In this document: positions 35,948 to 44,945 of the stretch, piece after piece
How positions within the stretch are numbered: the stretch's first letter is position 1
Layout of the letters: each line of letters opens with the position of its first letter
Notes under the pieces: generated by a model
The model's input: only the letters and a program-made list of their open reading frames with translations
Database searches by the model: none
What the model was told of the DNA's origin: nothing
Translations under genes and position numbers: made by a program
Assembly (NCBI RefSeq): GCF_023559245.1
Contig: NZ_CP097462.1
Coordinates: 1,054,001-1,118,000, forward strand
DNA: 64,000 nucleotides
Reading direction: 5' to 3'
Origin: Sphingomonas sp. KRR8
GTDB taxonomy: Bacteria; Pseudomonadota; Alphaproteobacteria; Sphingomonadales; Sphingomonadaceae

Positions 35948-36859
35948 ATGCGCTTGAAAACTTTGTTCCGCCGGGGCCTCGCCGCACTTGGCCTCGCCGC
36001 GACGGCCGTCGCCTGCACCTCCGCCACGACCAGCGCGGCACCGGCGGCTGCGCCACGCCCGGCGCTGTGGCGTGTTGCTGACAACGACACCACGATCTAC
36101 CTGTTCGGTACCATCCACCTGCTGCCGAAAAATTATCAGTGGCGAACGCCCAAGTTCGACCAGGCGCTGACCAGCGCCAACGGCCTTGTAGTTGAGACAA
36201 TCATCGACCCAAAGAATCTCGACTCCTTCCGCGCGGCGTTCACCCAGCTTGCGATCAGCCCTGGCCAGCCGCCGCTCGTTTCTCGGGTGCCGGCCGACAA
36301 GGTCGCCGCGCTGCAGGCCGCGGTGCGCGCCTCGGGCGTACCGATGGAGGCTTATGACCGGATGGAGACCTGGGCCGCGGCCTTCACTCTGATCACCTCG
36401 CAGTTCCAGCAGATCGGCCTCCAAGGTGAGGACGGCGTCGAGATGACCCTCCGCGATACATTCACCTCTGCCGGCAAGCCGATTGGGCAGCTGGAGACCA
36501 ACGCCGAGCAGTTCAGCTATTTCGACCGTCTGCCCGACCAGGCGCAGCGCGACCTGCTGCTGTCTGCGCTTGAGGACCCAGCGGCGGCTCGCAAGGAATT
36601 TGACGGAATGCTGGCGTCGTGGACGCGCGGCGACGTCAAGGGCATGGCCCGCAGCTTCAACGGCGAGATGGATCATTCCCCGGCGCTCAAGGATGCCCTG
36701 CTGGTTCAGCGCAATCGCAATTGGGCCGGCTGGGTCGAGCGCCGCATGGCGCAGCCCGGGACGGTGTTCGTCGCCGTCGGCGCCGGCCACTTGGCGGGTC
36801 CTGAGTCAGTGCTCGCCATGCTTCAGAAGCGTGGGCTTCGGGTCACTCGAGTCCAATAA
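35948..36859 (+). CDS. TraB/GumN family protein (first of a tandem pair)
   Basis: 303 residues. Signal peptide (LAALGLAATAVACTS; Cys at the end resembles a lipobox), then the TraB signature TTIYLFGTIHLLPK with the conserved GxxH, and a C-terminal WAGWVERRM, VFVAVGAGHLAGPESV that supplies the second GxxH. The family is thought to be metal-dependent peptidase-like, with function in bacteria unclear. It shares domain plan and length with the next gene, pointing to tandem duplication. Confidence 0.88.
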   Translation: MRLKTLFRRGLAALGLAATAVACTSATTSAAPAAAPRPALWRVADNDTTIYLFGTIHLLPKNYQWRTPKFDQALTSANGLVVETIIDPKNLDSFRAAFTQLAISPGQPPLVSRVPADKVAALQAAVRASGVPMEAYDRMETWAAAFTLITSQFQQIGLQGEDGVEMTLRDTFTSAGKPIGQLETNAEQFSYFDRLPDQAQRDLLLSALEDPAAARKEFDGMLASWTRGDVKGMARSFNGEMDHSPALKDALLVQRNRNWAGWVERRMAQPGTVFVAVGAGHLAGPESVLAMLQKRGLRVTRVQ

Positions 36860-36946
36860 TTCACGCAAGGCTTTCAGCCGCTTGACGCTGCACGGGAGGA
36901 CCGACACACTCCCCTCCTGAAAGCAGCGGCTGGGGGGTCGCGTCAT

Positions 36947-37798
36947 ATGGTGATGAGCATTGGAAGGCTCCGGCGCGATGGCGTGCGGAGAGTGCTGAGG
37001 CACGCCCTGGTGAGTCTCGCGGTGGCCCTTGTTGCCACGCCCGCTTGCGCAATCCCCGCGCCAGCGCCGGTCATTGATGCGCAGCTCGCGCGGCCGGCAC
37101 TTTGGGTGGTCGGTGACGATGACACGATCATCTACCTGTTCGGTACCTTCCACGCGCTGGACGATCGCATTCCCTGGTTCGACCATGCGGTGCGCGCCGC
37201 TTTCGAGGGCTCCGACGAGCTCGTGCTCGAGACGCTCGTTCCAGACAGCCCCGAGGCCTTTCGCGCAGCGCTGGCCCGGTATCGGCCGTCCGCCACGCCA
37301 GCTGCCGGCCTGATGGGGGCGCACACGGCAATGACCGCTGCGCGAAGCGTTGGCCTGTCCGCGCGCAACGGAGCGGACGAGGTACTTCAGCGCGCCGCCG
37401 TGGCCGAGCGCAAGCCGGTGATCGGGCTGGAGAAGTTCGAGGCGCAGCTGGCGATGTACGATCGCCTGCCTGGGCGGACACTTGCCCCAGCGAGCACGAG
37501 CGCCGCCGCAACTCCCGATCCGGCGGTCGCCGCGTTCATGCGCCAGCTGGTTGCGGCATGGACAAGCGGCGATCCCCGCACCTTTGAAGCGGTGGTGGAC
37601 GCCGTTCAGGCGCAGAGTCCGGAAAGCTATCAATTGCTGTTCGCGGAGCGCAATGCGACCTGGGCGAACTGGATCAGCGAACGGTTGAAGCAGCCCGGCA
37701 TTGTCTTCGTGGCCGTCGGAACGGGTCATCTGGTCGGCCGCGACAGCGTCCAAGCCCAGCTCGCCGCCCACGGCATCCGCAGCGCTCGGGTGAACTGA
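36947..37798 (+). CDS. TraB/GumN family protein (second of a tandem pair)
   Basis: 283 residues. Signal peptide ([16 protein letters not shown]), [15 protein letters not shown] with GxxH, and a C-terminal [19 protein letters not shown]. Aligns along its full length with the preceding protein, but is clearly diverged, including the [13 protein letters not shown] helix. Same strand, 87 bases downstream. Like its partner it should be exported. Confidence 0.87.
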   Translation: MVMSIGRLRRDGVRRVLRHALVSLAVALVATPACAIPAPAPVIDAQLARPALWVVGDDDTIIYLFGTFHALDDRIPWFDHAVRAAFEGSDELVLETLVPDSPEAFRAALARYRPSATPAAGLMGAHTAMTAARSVGLSARNGADEVLQRAAVAERKPVIGLEKFEAQLAMYDRLPGRTLAPASTSAAATPDPAVAAFMRQLVAAWTSGDPRTFEAVVDAVQAQSPESYQLLFAERNATWANWISERLKQPGIVFVAVGTGHLVGRDSVQAQLAAHGIRSARVN

Positions 37799-37916
37799 GG
37801 ACGTCAGGCCAAGGCGCATTTGCCTTTGCTGCCCTGCTCCGCTAAGCGCGCGACCGCTGCTCATGGTCATCCCTGGAGGCGTGGGCAGACGAGAAACTTA
37901 TCAAAGGAATGCACGC

Positions 37917-38546
37917 ATGAGCGAACAGCTGACGCTGCCCGCCGAGACGCGCGACCGGGCTGGCAAGGGAGCCTCCCGGGCACTGCGTCGCGATGGACGG
38001 GTACCCGCCGTGGTCTACGGCAACAATCAGGACGCGCTGAGCATCCATGTTGAGGAAAAGCTCCTCACCAAGATGCTCTCGACCGGTCACTTCATGAACA
38101 CCGTCGTGATGATCGACGCCGGTGGCCAGACGCTGCGGACCCTGCCGAAAGACGTGCAGTTCCACCCGGTTAGCAGCCGCCCGACCCACGTTGATTTCCT
38201 CCGCATTAGCGAACACAGCAAGGTCACCGTCGCGGTGCCGGTGCGGTTCGACAATGAAGAGGCGAGCCCGGGCATCAAGCGCGGCGGCGTGCTCAACGTC
38301 GTCCGCCACGAGCTGGAGCTCAACTGCGATGCGGCCGAGATCCCTGACGAGGTCCACATCGATCTCGCCGGCCTCGACATCGGCGACAGCATTCACATCT
38401 CGGCGGTCAAGCTTCCGAATGGCGTGGAAAGCGCGATCAGTGATCGCGACTTCACCATCGCCACCCTCGTCGCTCCGTCCGCGATGAAGAGCGAGGAAGG
38501 CGATACGCAGACCGACGCCGCGGACGAGACCGTCGAAGGCGAGTAA
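37917..38546 (+). CDS. rplY: 50S ribosomal protein L25 (CTC/TL5 form)
   Basis: 209 residues, the long form with an added C-terminal TL5/CTC beta domain. N-terminal [19 protein letters not shown] and [17 protein letters not shown] bind 5S rRNA; the second domain has [20 protein letters not shown]. The acidic tail ([17 protein letters not shown]) is usual. AAGGA precedes the ATG at 37917. Ended by a strong terminator, with pth beyond. Confidence 0.95.
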   Translation: MSEQLTLPAETRDRAGKGASRALRRDGRVPAVVYGNNQDALSIHVEEKLLTKMLSTGHFMNTVVMIDAGGQTLRTLPKDVQFHPVSSRPTHVDFLRISEHSKVTVAVPVRFDNEEASPGIKRGGVLNVVRHELELNCDAAEIPDEVHIDLAGLDIGDSIHISAVKLPNGVESAISDRDFTIATLVAPSAMKSEEGDTQTDAADETVEGE

Positions 38547-38566
38547 GCCTGCGCTGACTTCAAGTG

Positions 38567-38605
38567 AACCGCTCGCCCGAACGACCGGGCGAGCGGTTTT
38601 CTTTT
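38567..38605 (+). terminator. Rho-independent terminator after rplY
   Basis: AACCGCTCGCCCG and CGGGCGAGCGGTT form a 13-pair stem with an AACGAC-type loop, followed by TTCTTTT. Separates rplY from pth, though the two often form one unit. Confidence 0.9.
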
Positions 38606-38632
38606 GCCCTCGCGGACCGCTAACGAGGTCCC

Positions 38633-39208
38633 ATGCAGATCTGGACCGGCCTCGGTAATCCCGGCACGCAATATGCGCTGCACCGGCACAACGTCGGCTT
38701 CATGGCGCTCGACGCCCTCCATGCCGTCTACAGTTTCGCGCCCTGGACGAAGAAGTTCCGGAGCCTCGTGAGCGAGGGGCGGATCGGCCGGCATCGCGTT
38801 CTGCTGCAGAAGCCGCAGACATTCATGAACGACAGTGGCGATGCGGTTCAGCAGGCGCTCGGCTTCTTCAAGCTTGGCGACGAGGCGCTGACCGTATTCC
38901 ACGACGAACTCGACCTTGCGCCGTTCAAGGTGAAGGTCCGAACCGGCGGCGGCCTTGCCGGGCACAATGGCCTGCGCTCCATCAACGCGTCGCTCGGTCC
39001 AGACTTCCGCCGGGTGCGGATCGGGATTGGCCATCCCGGGCACAAGGATCGGGTGACCGGCTACGTTCTGGGCAACTATGCAAAGAGCGAGATGGAGGAC
39101 CTGTCCGACCTGCTCGGAGCGCTTGCCAGCGAGGCCGAGTGGTTGGCCGATGGCGATGATGTCCGCTTCATGAGCGAGGTGGCCCGGCGACTGCACCAGG
39201 ACGACTGA
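38633..39208 (+). CDS. pth: Peptidyl-tRNA hydrolase
   Basis: 191 residues. GLGNPGTQYALHRHNVGFMALD contains the catalytic His19 region in pieces; QTFMNDSGDAV, FHDELDLAP and GGGLAGHNGLRSI complete the motif set. Releases tRNA from prematurely dropped peptidyl-tRNA. The order rplY-pth-ychF is common in proteobacteria, but here two other genes sit between pth and ychF. Confidence 0.97.
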   Translation: MQIWTGLGNPGTQYALHRHNVGFMALDALHAVYSFAPWTKKFRSLVSEGRIGRHRVLLQKPQTFMNDSGDAVQQALGFFKLGDEALTVFHDELDLAPFKVKVRTGGGLAGHNGLRSINASLGPDFRRVRIGIGHPGHKDRVTGYVLGNYAKSEMEDLSDLLGALASEAEWLADGDDVRFMSEVARRLHQDD

Positions 39209-39251
39209 CACTTTACGCGAACCTTAACCTTGTCCACTTAGCAAAGCTGTC

Positions 39252-40691
39252 ATGTTCGCCGGCAACTCCGATCAGTGGCAGTCGACCCGCCGTGCCCCGG
39301 CGTGGACGCTCGCCATTGGTCTCGCGCTGCTCGCGGCCTTGATCCAGGGCACGTTGATCCCGATCGATGCCGATATCAGTTGGTTGATTACCGTCAGCGA
39401 ACGGGTTCTCCAGGGACAGCGGCTCTATGTCGACGTCGTGGAGGTCAATCCGCCCGCCTCCGTCTGGCTCTACTTGCCGTTCGTGGCATTGGCGAAGCTG
39501 CTGCACCTGCGCGCCGAAGCCGTGATTGTCGCGGCCTGCATCGGCGGTGCGCTGCTATCTCTATGGGGAACGTTGCGGCTCAGTTCGCGCCTGCCGCAGC
39601 CGCCAAGCCCCGTGGCGCTGACCGCCAGCCTCGGCTTCGTCACGCTGATCCTGCCCGGCGGACTGTTCGCCCAGCGTGAGCATGTCGCGCTGCTGATTGC
39701 CCTGCCGGTAATCACGGCGATTGTCCTCCTTGGCGACCGGGGCCGCCTGCCCGGCCGGACGGCCGTGCTGGCAGGCCTTGGCGCTGGCCTCATCATGGTG
39801 ATCAAGCCGCACTTCGCGCTTGCCCTGCTGCTCCCTGCGATCGGCGCGACCCGCAAGCTTCGCTCTCCCGCACCGTTTCTTCTGCCAGCACTCGCCGCGT
39901 TGGGAGTTCTCGGCCTCTACGCGCTGGCGGTCCTTCTGTTCGAGCCCACGTTCCTTTCTCTGCTGCCGATGCTCGCCGCGACCTATCTCCCGATGGGCCC
40001 GCCGTGGTTCCACTATCTCTTGAGCTCGCTCCTGATTGTCCCCGCGGCGTTGATCGCTGGCGTCGTGCTGCTCCAGGCGCGGCCCGGCAACGGGCTGGTC
40101 GTGGGCTGGCTGCTTGGCGGGGTCGGCTTCGCACTGGCGGGACTGCTCCAGTGGAAGAATTACGCTAACCACGCCTTCCCCGGCGTTGCCCTGTGCCTTG
40201 CAGCGCTTCTGCTGCTGCTGATCAGCGGCGCGAGCGAGCGCGCCCGGCGCTTGCCTTTCCGCCTCGGCATGGGGGTCATGTGCGCCGCCCTCCTATACCA
40301 GACGTGCACGATCCAGCCCCCTCCGGGGCTCGCCGCCGCCATCGTGCGCGCCGGCCCATCCCACCCGAAGGTCATCACCCTTGGAACGCAGCTGGTCACC
40401 GGGCACCCAGCGGTCCGCCATGTCGACGGCCACTGGGTCGGTCGCCGCGCGGCGCTCTTCACCGCGGCCGGGGCACTCTACGTCGGCCTCGACAAACCTG
40501 GCATCCGCCACTGGTATGACGAAGACCTCGCCATCTTTGCTGCCGATGTCCGCGCCAACCGGCCCGATATCGTGCTGGTCGAGGACGAGAACCGCCGCTG
40601 GCTGTTGAAGGAGCCGCTGATCCGAGCCGTGATGAGCGACTATGCGCCGGTCGCGCGCGCTGGCGAGGTGGCGGTCTGGCGCCGACGCTGA
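39252..40691 (+). CDS. Polytopic membrane protein, GT-C glycosyltransferase-like
   Basis: 479 residues with about ten membrane helices and a soluble C-terminal part (from about 370). The first loop after helix 1 has PIDADISWLI, QGQRLYVDVVEVNPPAS; an acidic loop plus LYVD and NPP is the pattern of GT-C or ArnT-like lipid-sugar transferases. The exact family cannot be fixed. It interrupts the usual pth-ychF neighbourhood, possibly an insertion. Confidence 0.7.
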   Translation: MFAGNSDQWQSTRRAPAWTLAIGLALLAALIQGTLIPIDADISWLITVSERVLQGQRLYVDVVEVNPPASVWLYLPFVALAKLLHLRAEAVIVAACIGGALLSLWGTLRLSSRLPQPPSPVALTASLGFVTLILPGGLFAQREHVALLIALPVITAIVLLGDRGRLPGRTAVLAGLGAGLIMVIKPHFALALLLPAIGATRKLRSPAPFLLPALAALGVLGLYALAVLLFEPTFLSLLPMLAATYLPMGPPWFHYLLSSLLIVPAALIAGVVLLQARPGNGLVVGWLLGGVGFALAGLLQWKNYANHAFPGVALCLAALLLLLISGASERARRLPFRLGMGVMCAALLYQTCTIQPPPGLAAAIVRAGPSHPKVITLGTQLVTGHPAVRHVDGHWVGRRAALFTAAGALYVGLDKPGIRHWYDEDLAIFAADVRANRPDIVLVEDENRRWLLKEPLIRAVMSDYAPVARAGEVAVWRRR

Positions 40692-40712
40692 GGGGCGTCT
40701 AAGCGCGCAGCC

Positions 40713-41303
40713 ATGTCGCGCACTCTGTTCGTCACGCCGCTGTACGAGACCGAGGTTGGCCAGGCCGCGCTGTGGCAAGAACTTTCCCACTCAATCCGCA
40801 GCCTTGCAGAAGATGACATCGCCGGTCGCCGCTGGTGCCGCGAGCATGGCTACAAGGGCTACACCAGCTACGCCTCTCTCGACGATCTACCCCGGCGCGA
40901 CCCGGTGATTGCCGATCTCGCCAAACTTCTCACCCGTCACGCTGCAAGCTTCGCCAAAGAGCTCGCCTGGAACGTGAAGCCCAAGATTGACAGCTTGTGG
41001 GTCAACCTCCTGAAACCTGGAGGTCACCACACCGCGCACATCCATCCCCACAGCATTCTGTCAGGCACGCTCTACGTGGAGGTCCCGGAAGGCAGCGGCG
41101 CCATCCGGTTCGAAGATCCCCGCTTGGCGATGATGATGGCCGCCCCCACTCGATCGCCCGACGCACCGGAGCCGCTAAGTTCCTTCGTCACGGTGCAGCC
41201 GGCGCCCGGCACCCTGCTGTTATGGGAAAGCTGGCTTCGGCACGAGGTCCTTCCCGGTACTGGCAAGGGCGAACGGTTGAGCATCAGCTTCAACTTCGCG
41301 TAA
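40713..41303 (+). CDS. Putative 2OG-Fe(II) oxygenase, TIGR02466 type
   Basis: 196 residues. Starts SRTLFVTPLYETEV; iron-binding candidates are in HTAHIHPHSILSGTLYVE and the distal His of SWLRHEVLPGTG, with RLSISFNF at the end. This layout is typical of the TIGR02466 family, a branch of the cupin-like 2-oxoglutarate oxygenases with no known substrate. Lies 21 bases after the membrane protein, perhaps cotranscribed. Confidence 0.82.
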   Translation: MSRTLFVTPLYETEVGQAALWQELSHSIRSLAEDDIAGRRWCREHGYKGYTSYASLDDLPRRDPVIADLAKLLTRHAASFAKELAWNVKPKIDSLWVNLLKPGGHHTAHIHPHSILSGTLYVEVPEGSGAIRFEDPRLAMMMAAPTRSPDAPEPLSSFVTVQPAPGTLLLWESWLRHEVLPGTGKGERLSISFNFA

Positions 41304-41322
41304 GGGGCCACGCGAACACACC

Positions 41323-41392
41323 CGTCATTGCGAGCGCAGCGAAGCAATCCAGTGCACTGGATCGCACCGTCGCTGCGCTCTTCGCAATGACG
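41323..41392. repeat. Dispersed palindromic repeat between the oxygenase gene and ychF
   Basis: A 70-base inverted repeat: outer arms CGTCATTGCGA (41323-41333) and TCGCAATGACG (41382-41392), inner palindrome ATCCAGTGCACTGGAT (41347-41362). The CGTCATTGCGAGC...GAAGCAATCCAG form belongs to a repeat type seen scattered in many alphaproteobacterial genomes. A half copy lies at 48220-48259. Could fold as a long RNA hairpin. Confidence 0.88.
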
Positions 41393-41414
41393 ACAGGACC
41401 ACCGGAGAACACCC

Positions 41415-42515
41415 ATGGGCTTCCGCTGCGGCATCGTCGGGCTGCCGAACGTCGGCAAATCGACCCTCTTCAACGCGCTGACTGAGACTCAGGCGGCGCA
41501 GGCCGCCAACTATCCCTTCTGCACGATCGAGCCGAATGTCGGCCAGGTCGCCGTTCCCGACCCGCGCCTCGACAAGCTGGCGTCAATCGCCGGCTCGGCC
41601 AAGATCATCGCCACCCAACTTGGCTTCGTCGACATTGCGGGCCTGGTGAAGGGCGCCAGCCAAGGCGAGGGCCTCGGCAACCAGTTTCTCGGCAACATCC
41701 GCGAGGTGGACGCCATCGTCCACGTCCTGCGTTGCTTCGAGGATGACGATATCCAGCACGTTGCTAACAAGGTCGATCCGCTGGCCGATGCCGAAACGGT
41801 GGAGACCGAGCTGCTCCTCGCCGACCTCGACAGCCTTGAGAAGCGCGTCCCCAACCTCGTCAAGCGCGGACAGCAGGGTGACAAGGAATCGAAGATCGCC
41901 GCGTCAGTGCTCGGCCAGGCGCTCGAGCTGCTGCGCGAGGGCAAGCCCGCTCGCCTGACCCAGCCCAAGGACGACGAGGAAGCCCGTGTCTTCTCCCAGG
42001 CCCAGCTGATCACCGCCAAGCCGATCCTCTACGTCTGCAACGTCAACGAGGACGACGCCGCCAACGGCAATACGCTGTCCGAGCAGGTCTTCGCCAAGGC
42101 AAAGGCCGAGGGCGCCAACGCCGTCGTGGTCTCCGCCGCGATCGAGGCCGACCTCATCGGCATGGACATGGACGAGCGGCTCGCCTTTCTCGAGGAGATG
42201 GGCCTGCACGAGACCGGCCTCGCCCGCGTGATCCGCGCTGGCTACGACCTCCTCCACCTCATCACCTTTTTCACCGTCGGCCCGAAGGAAGCGCGCGCCT
42301 GGACGGTCGAGAAGGGCGCCAAGGCCCCGCAGGCTGCGGGCGCGATCCACTCCGACTTCGAACGCGGCTTTATTCGCGCTGAGACCATCGCCTTCGACGA
42401 CTATGTCGCGCTGAATGGCGAGTCGGGGGCTCGCGACGCCGGCAAATTGCGGCAGGAGGGCAAGGAATATGTCGTACAGGACGGCGACGTCATGCACTTC
42501 AAATTCAACGTATGA
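41415..42515 (+). CDS. ychF: Ribosome-associated ATPase YchF
   Basis: 366 residues, OBG-family. Walker A in GLPNVGKSTLFNALT, switch FVDIAGLVKGASQGEGLGN, and a TGS domain with ARAWTVEKGAKAPQAAGAIH. Lacks the usual NKxD of GTPases (has NVNEDDA), fitting ATP preference. Acts in translation and oxidative-stress control. Ends before a bidirectional-looking hairpin. Confidence 0.98.
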   Translation: MGFRCGIVGLPNVGKSTLFNALTETQAAQAANYPFCTIEPNVGQVAVPDPRLDKLASIAGSAKIIATQLGFVDIAGLVKGASQGEGLGNQFLGNIREVDAIVHVLRCFEDDDIQHVANKVDPLADAETVETELLLADLDSLEKRVPNLVKRGQQGDKESKIAASVLGQALELLREGKPARLTQPKDDEEARVFSQAQLITAKPILYVCNVNEDDAANGNTLSEQVFAKAKAEGANAVVVSAAIEADLIGMDMDERLAFLEEMGLHETGLARVIRAGYDLLHLITFFTVGPKEARAWTVEKGAKAPQAAGAIHSDFERGFIRAETIAFDDYVALNGESGARDAGKLRQEGKEYVVQDGDVMHFKFNV

Positions 42516-42526
42516 GGCCGCAGATA

Positions 42527-42549
42527 GCGGGCTGCACGAGGCAGCCCGC
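42527..42549. terminator. Hairpin between convergent ychF and glycosyltransferase
   Basis: GCGGGCTGC (42527-42535) and GCAGCCCGC (42541-42549), 9-pair perfect stem with an ACGAG loop, set between two convergent stop codons. No T run on either side, so termination efficiency is uncertain. Confidence 0.6.
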
Positions 42550-42555
42550 GCAACT

Positions 42556-43746
42556 TCAGCTGTTTAGCGCACCGATCCGCGACACCGCCTCACCAAGCAG
42601 CTGCGCCCAGTAGAAGCGCGCCCGCACGGCGTCCGGCGTGCCGCGATCGTAGCGCGGCGCATCGAGCACTTCGCGGACCTTCCGGCGAAAAGCTTCCGGC
42701 TCGTCGGCGATATGCACGTGAGGCAGTCTTTTAGCCTCCTCGAAGCCGCGGAAAGCCTTGGTCGTGCCGACGATCGAGCACCCCGCCTCAAGCGCTTCGG
42801 CGGTCTTGAGGTTGGACCCTTCCCCCTCGACGATCGGCAGCATGATCACATGGGCGGCGGTGACGAGTGCCTGAAGTTCGCTCTTCTCCATCAGTCCCAT
42901 GACTTCCATCCGGCTGCGATTGACCGCCGCATACGCCTCGAACCCCTTGATCTGATCGATCAGGTTCGAGACGCCACCAACCACGATCACTCGCTCGTCC
43001 GGGCGGAGGAAGGTCAGGCCCGGAGTCATCATCTCCCAGAAGCCGCTGGCGTTGGGAATGTGCGCGCTACTCACGAAGACTGGGAACGGCGCACCGAAGA
43101 AGTGCCGCCACGCCTCAACCCTCGCCGGCTTGCAGGCAAAGGGCTCAACCCCGTTGCCGGCCACCACCACCTCCGGACAGCCCGCGACATGGTCGCGATA
43201 ATAATCGGCGTCGGCGGTGGTGCACGCAATGACCAGGTCGGCATGACGCACCGCATCATGCTCAAGCTGCTCGATCTCGTGCACCAGGCGTGCGCGATCC
43301 TGCGGGCTGATCTTCGCCTTGTCGAGGATGCCCCGCTTCAGCCGGAATTCCACGTTGTGGGATGAATAGACCAGCTTGCTGCCCCCCTGAGCGTCCGCAA
43401 GCTTCCGCGCTACCTGCATGAGCCAGGGATGCTCACTGATGATCACGTCGGGGCGGTGTTCGGCAGCGGTTCTCGCCAGTGATCCGAACGCTTGCCCATC
43501 CTCGGCCGCGTAGATGCCGGACAGATAGTCCGACAGAAAGTCGATCTCGCTACGCCAGAAGGGGCTGTCCGGTGCGAAGATGACGTCGTCCTGGCTGTCG
43601 GACTTGTAAGCGTCCTTTGGGTAAACGGCGACCGCCTTGACCTCGTGACCAGCCCTGCGCAGCGCTTCGGCCAGCTGCCGCGCACGGATCTGCCCGCCGT
43701 GCTGCGGCTTGGACGTGGGATAATTCGTTAACTGCAGGATCTTCAT
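42556..43746 (-). CDS. Glycosyltransferase, GT4-like
   Basis: 396 residues from the ATG at 43746, which overlaps the stop of the next gene as ATGA. Begins MKILQLTNYPTSKPQHGGQ, a GT-B N-domain; SAHIPNASGFWEMM and LPIVEGEGSNLKTAEALEAG form the nucleotide-sugar end. Transfers a sugar in surface polysaccharide synthesis, acceptor unknown. Third gene of a leftward trio of glycosyltransferases. Confidence 0.88.
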   Translation of the reverse strand: MKILQLTNYPTSKPQHGGQIRARQLAEALRRAGHEVKAVAVYPKDAYKSDSQDDVIFAPDSPFWRSEIDFLSDYLSGIYAAEDGQAFGSLARTAAEHRPDVIISEHPWLMQVARKLADAQGGSKLVYSSHNVEFRLKRGILDKAKISPQDRARLVHEIEQLEHDAVRHADLVIACTTADADYYRDHVAGCPEVVVAGNGVEPFACKPARVEAWRHFFGAPFPVFVSSAHIPNASGFWEMMTPGLTFLRPDERVIVVGGVSNLIDQIKGFEAYAAVNRSRMEVMGLMEKSELQALVTAAHVIMLPIVEGEGSNLKTAEALEAGCSIVGTTKAFRGFEEAKRLPHVHIADEPEAFRRKVREVLDAPRYDRGTPDAVRARFYWAQLLGEAVSRIGALNS

Positions 43747-44945
43747 CACGCGACCAGGAAGTGAGTGCAGAAATCGTCGGCGAAGTCGGCCCAGGTTCGC
43801 TTGAAGTGCCCATCCTCCAGCCTGGCTTCCAGGGCCGAGCGATAGGGAAGGTCGTCGAGCAGGCGGACGATCTCGCCCTTCCAACCCAGGAAATCGAGCG
43901 GATGGTAGCTTGGCATCTTGCCCTGTGTCGCCTCAATCAGCGCCCCGGTTTTCGACACGACACATACCCTGCCAAGCGCTGCTGCTTCAGTGGCGGCAAG
44001 CCCCCAGCCCTCGAAGTAGCTGGGGAAGACGGCGAAGGCGCTCCGCTGGTAAAGCGCCATCAGCAGCGCGTCGCTGATGCCCTTGCGCCACTGGATCTTC
44101 CCGGCCTTCGATACCGCCATCCGTTCGGCCGAACGAAGCAGATCGCCGCTCCCCCAGCCCTTCATTCCGACCAGCAGCAACGTCGGGCAATTCTCGCCCC
44201 GCTCGGCGTAGAGATCGCGCCAGATGTCCAGCAGCAACTGGTGATTCTTGCGGGGCTCGATGGTGCTTACGTAGATGACGTAAGGACCCGCCTTCTCGAT
44301 CTCCTCGAGAACAGACTGCTCCGTGGCATCGAGCTTGGTCGGTTCGGCCGCAGGAACGGGTGCAGCCAAGGGGACCACCGTCACTGGGGGCGCAGTGCTC
44401 GTGAGCCCCTCGTCAGCCCAGAAATCGCGAAGTGACTGGGCGGAGACTTCAGAGATGGCGAACACCCCGTGCGCCAACCGTGCCAATGCCCGATAGTGGT
44501 GATTGAACTGGTCAAAGAATTCCGGCCCCGGCGTGAACTCGGGATAGAGCAGCGGGATGAGGTCGTAGCACGCTGAAATCAGCACTCGCTTCGATCCGTA
44601 GAGCGCCTCGATCTTGTCGGGAACCTCGAATGACCAGTCACTCCCAACGGAAATGACCTTGTCGTTGGCGGAGGGGGTGAAGGGCTTCAGATATCGGTGG
44701 ATGTTGACCGTCTTGCTGCCGGTCTCGCTTCCATCCACCCAATCGTCCGACATGATCTGCCGGAACAAGTGCTGATCGACCGTCAGCAGCCGCCCGGTGG
44801 GGTAATCGAGGTAGGTCGGGACTAGCTCCTTGCCCAACCGGCCATACGCCGCCTTGATGATCTCGCGCTCGACCCGGACGATACCGACGGGCCGCTCGCG
44901 CCAGTTCGCCGACGTGGTGATGTTGATAACGAAACGGCGGCTCAT
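43746..44945 (-). CDS. Glycosyltransferase, GT4-like (short paralogue)
   Basis: 399 residues. ERPVGIVRVEREI near the start, VIYVSTIEPRKNHQLLLDIWR and FAVFPSYFEGWGLAATEAAALG at the donor site (E-x7-E style). Its whole length aligns with residues from about 190 on of the larger protein encoded next to it, including the closing YHPLDFLGWKGEIVRLLDD, so the two arose by tandem duplication. Overlaps the larger gene by 4 bases. Confidence 0.88.
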   Translation of the reverse strand: MSRRFVINITTSANWRERPVGIVRVEREIIKAAYGRLGKELVPTYLDYPTGRLLTVDQHLFRQIMSDDWVDGSETGSKTVNIHRYLKPFTPSANDKVISVGSDWSFEVPDKIEALYGSKRVLISACYDLIPLLYPEFTPGPEFFDQFNHHYRALARLAHGVFAISEVSAQSLRDFWADEGLTSTAPPVTVVPLAAPVPAAEPTKLDATEQSVLEEIEKAGPYVIYVSTIEPRKNHQLLLDIWRDLYAERGENCPTLLLVGMKGWGSGDLLRSAERMAVSKAGKIQWRKGISDALLMALYQRSAFAVFPSYFEGWGLAATEAAALGRVCVVSKTGALIEATQGKMPSYHPLDFLGWKGEIVRLLDDLPYRSALEARLEDGHFKRTWADFADDFCTHFLVA

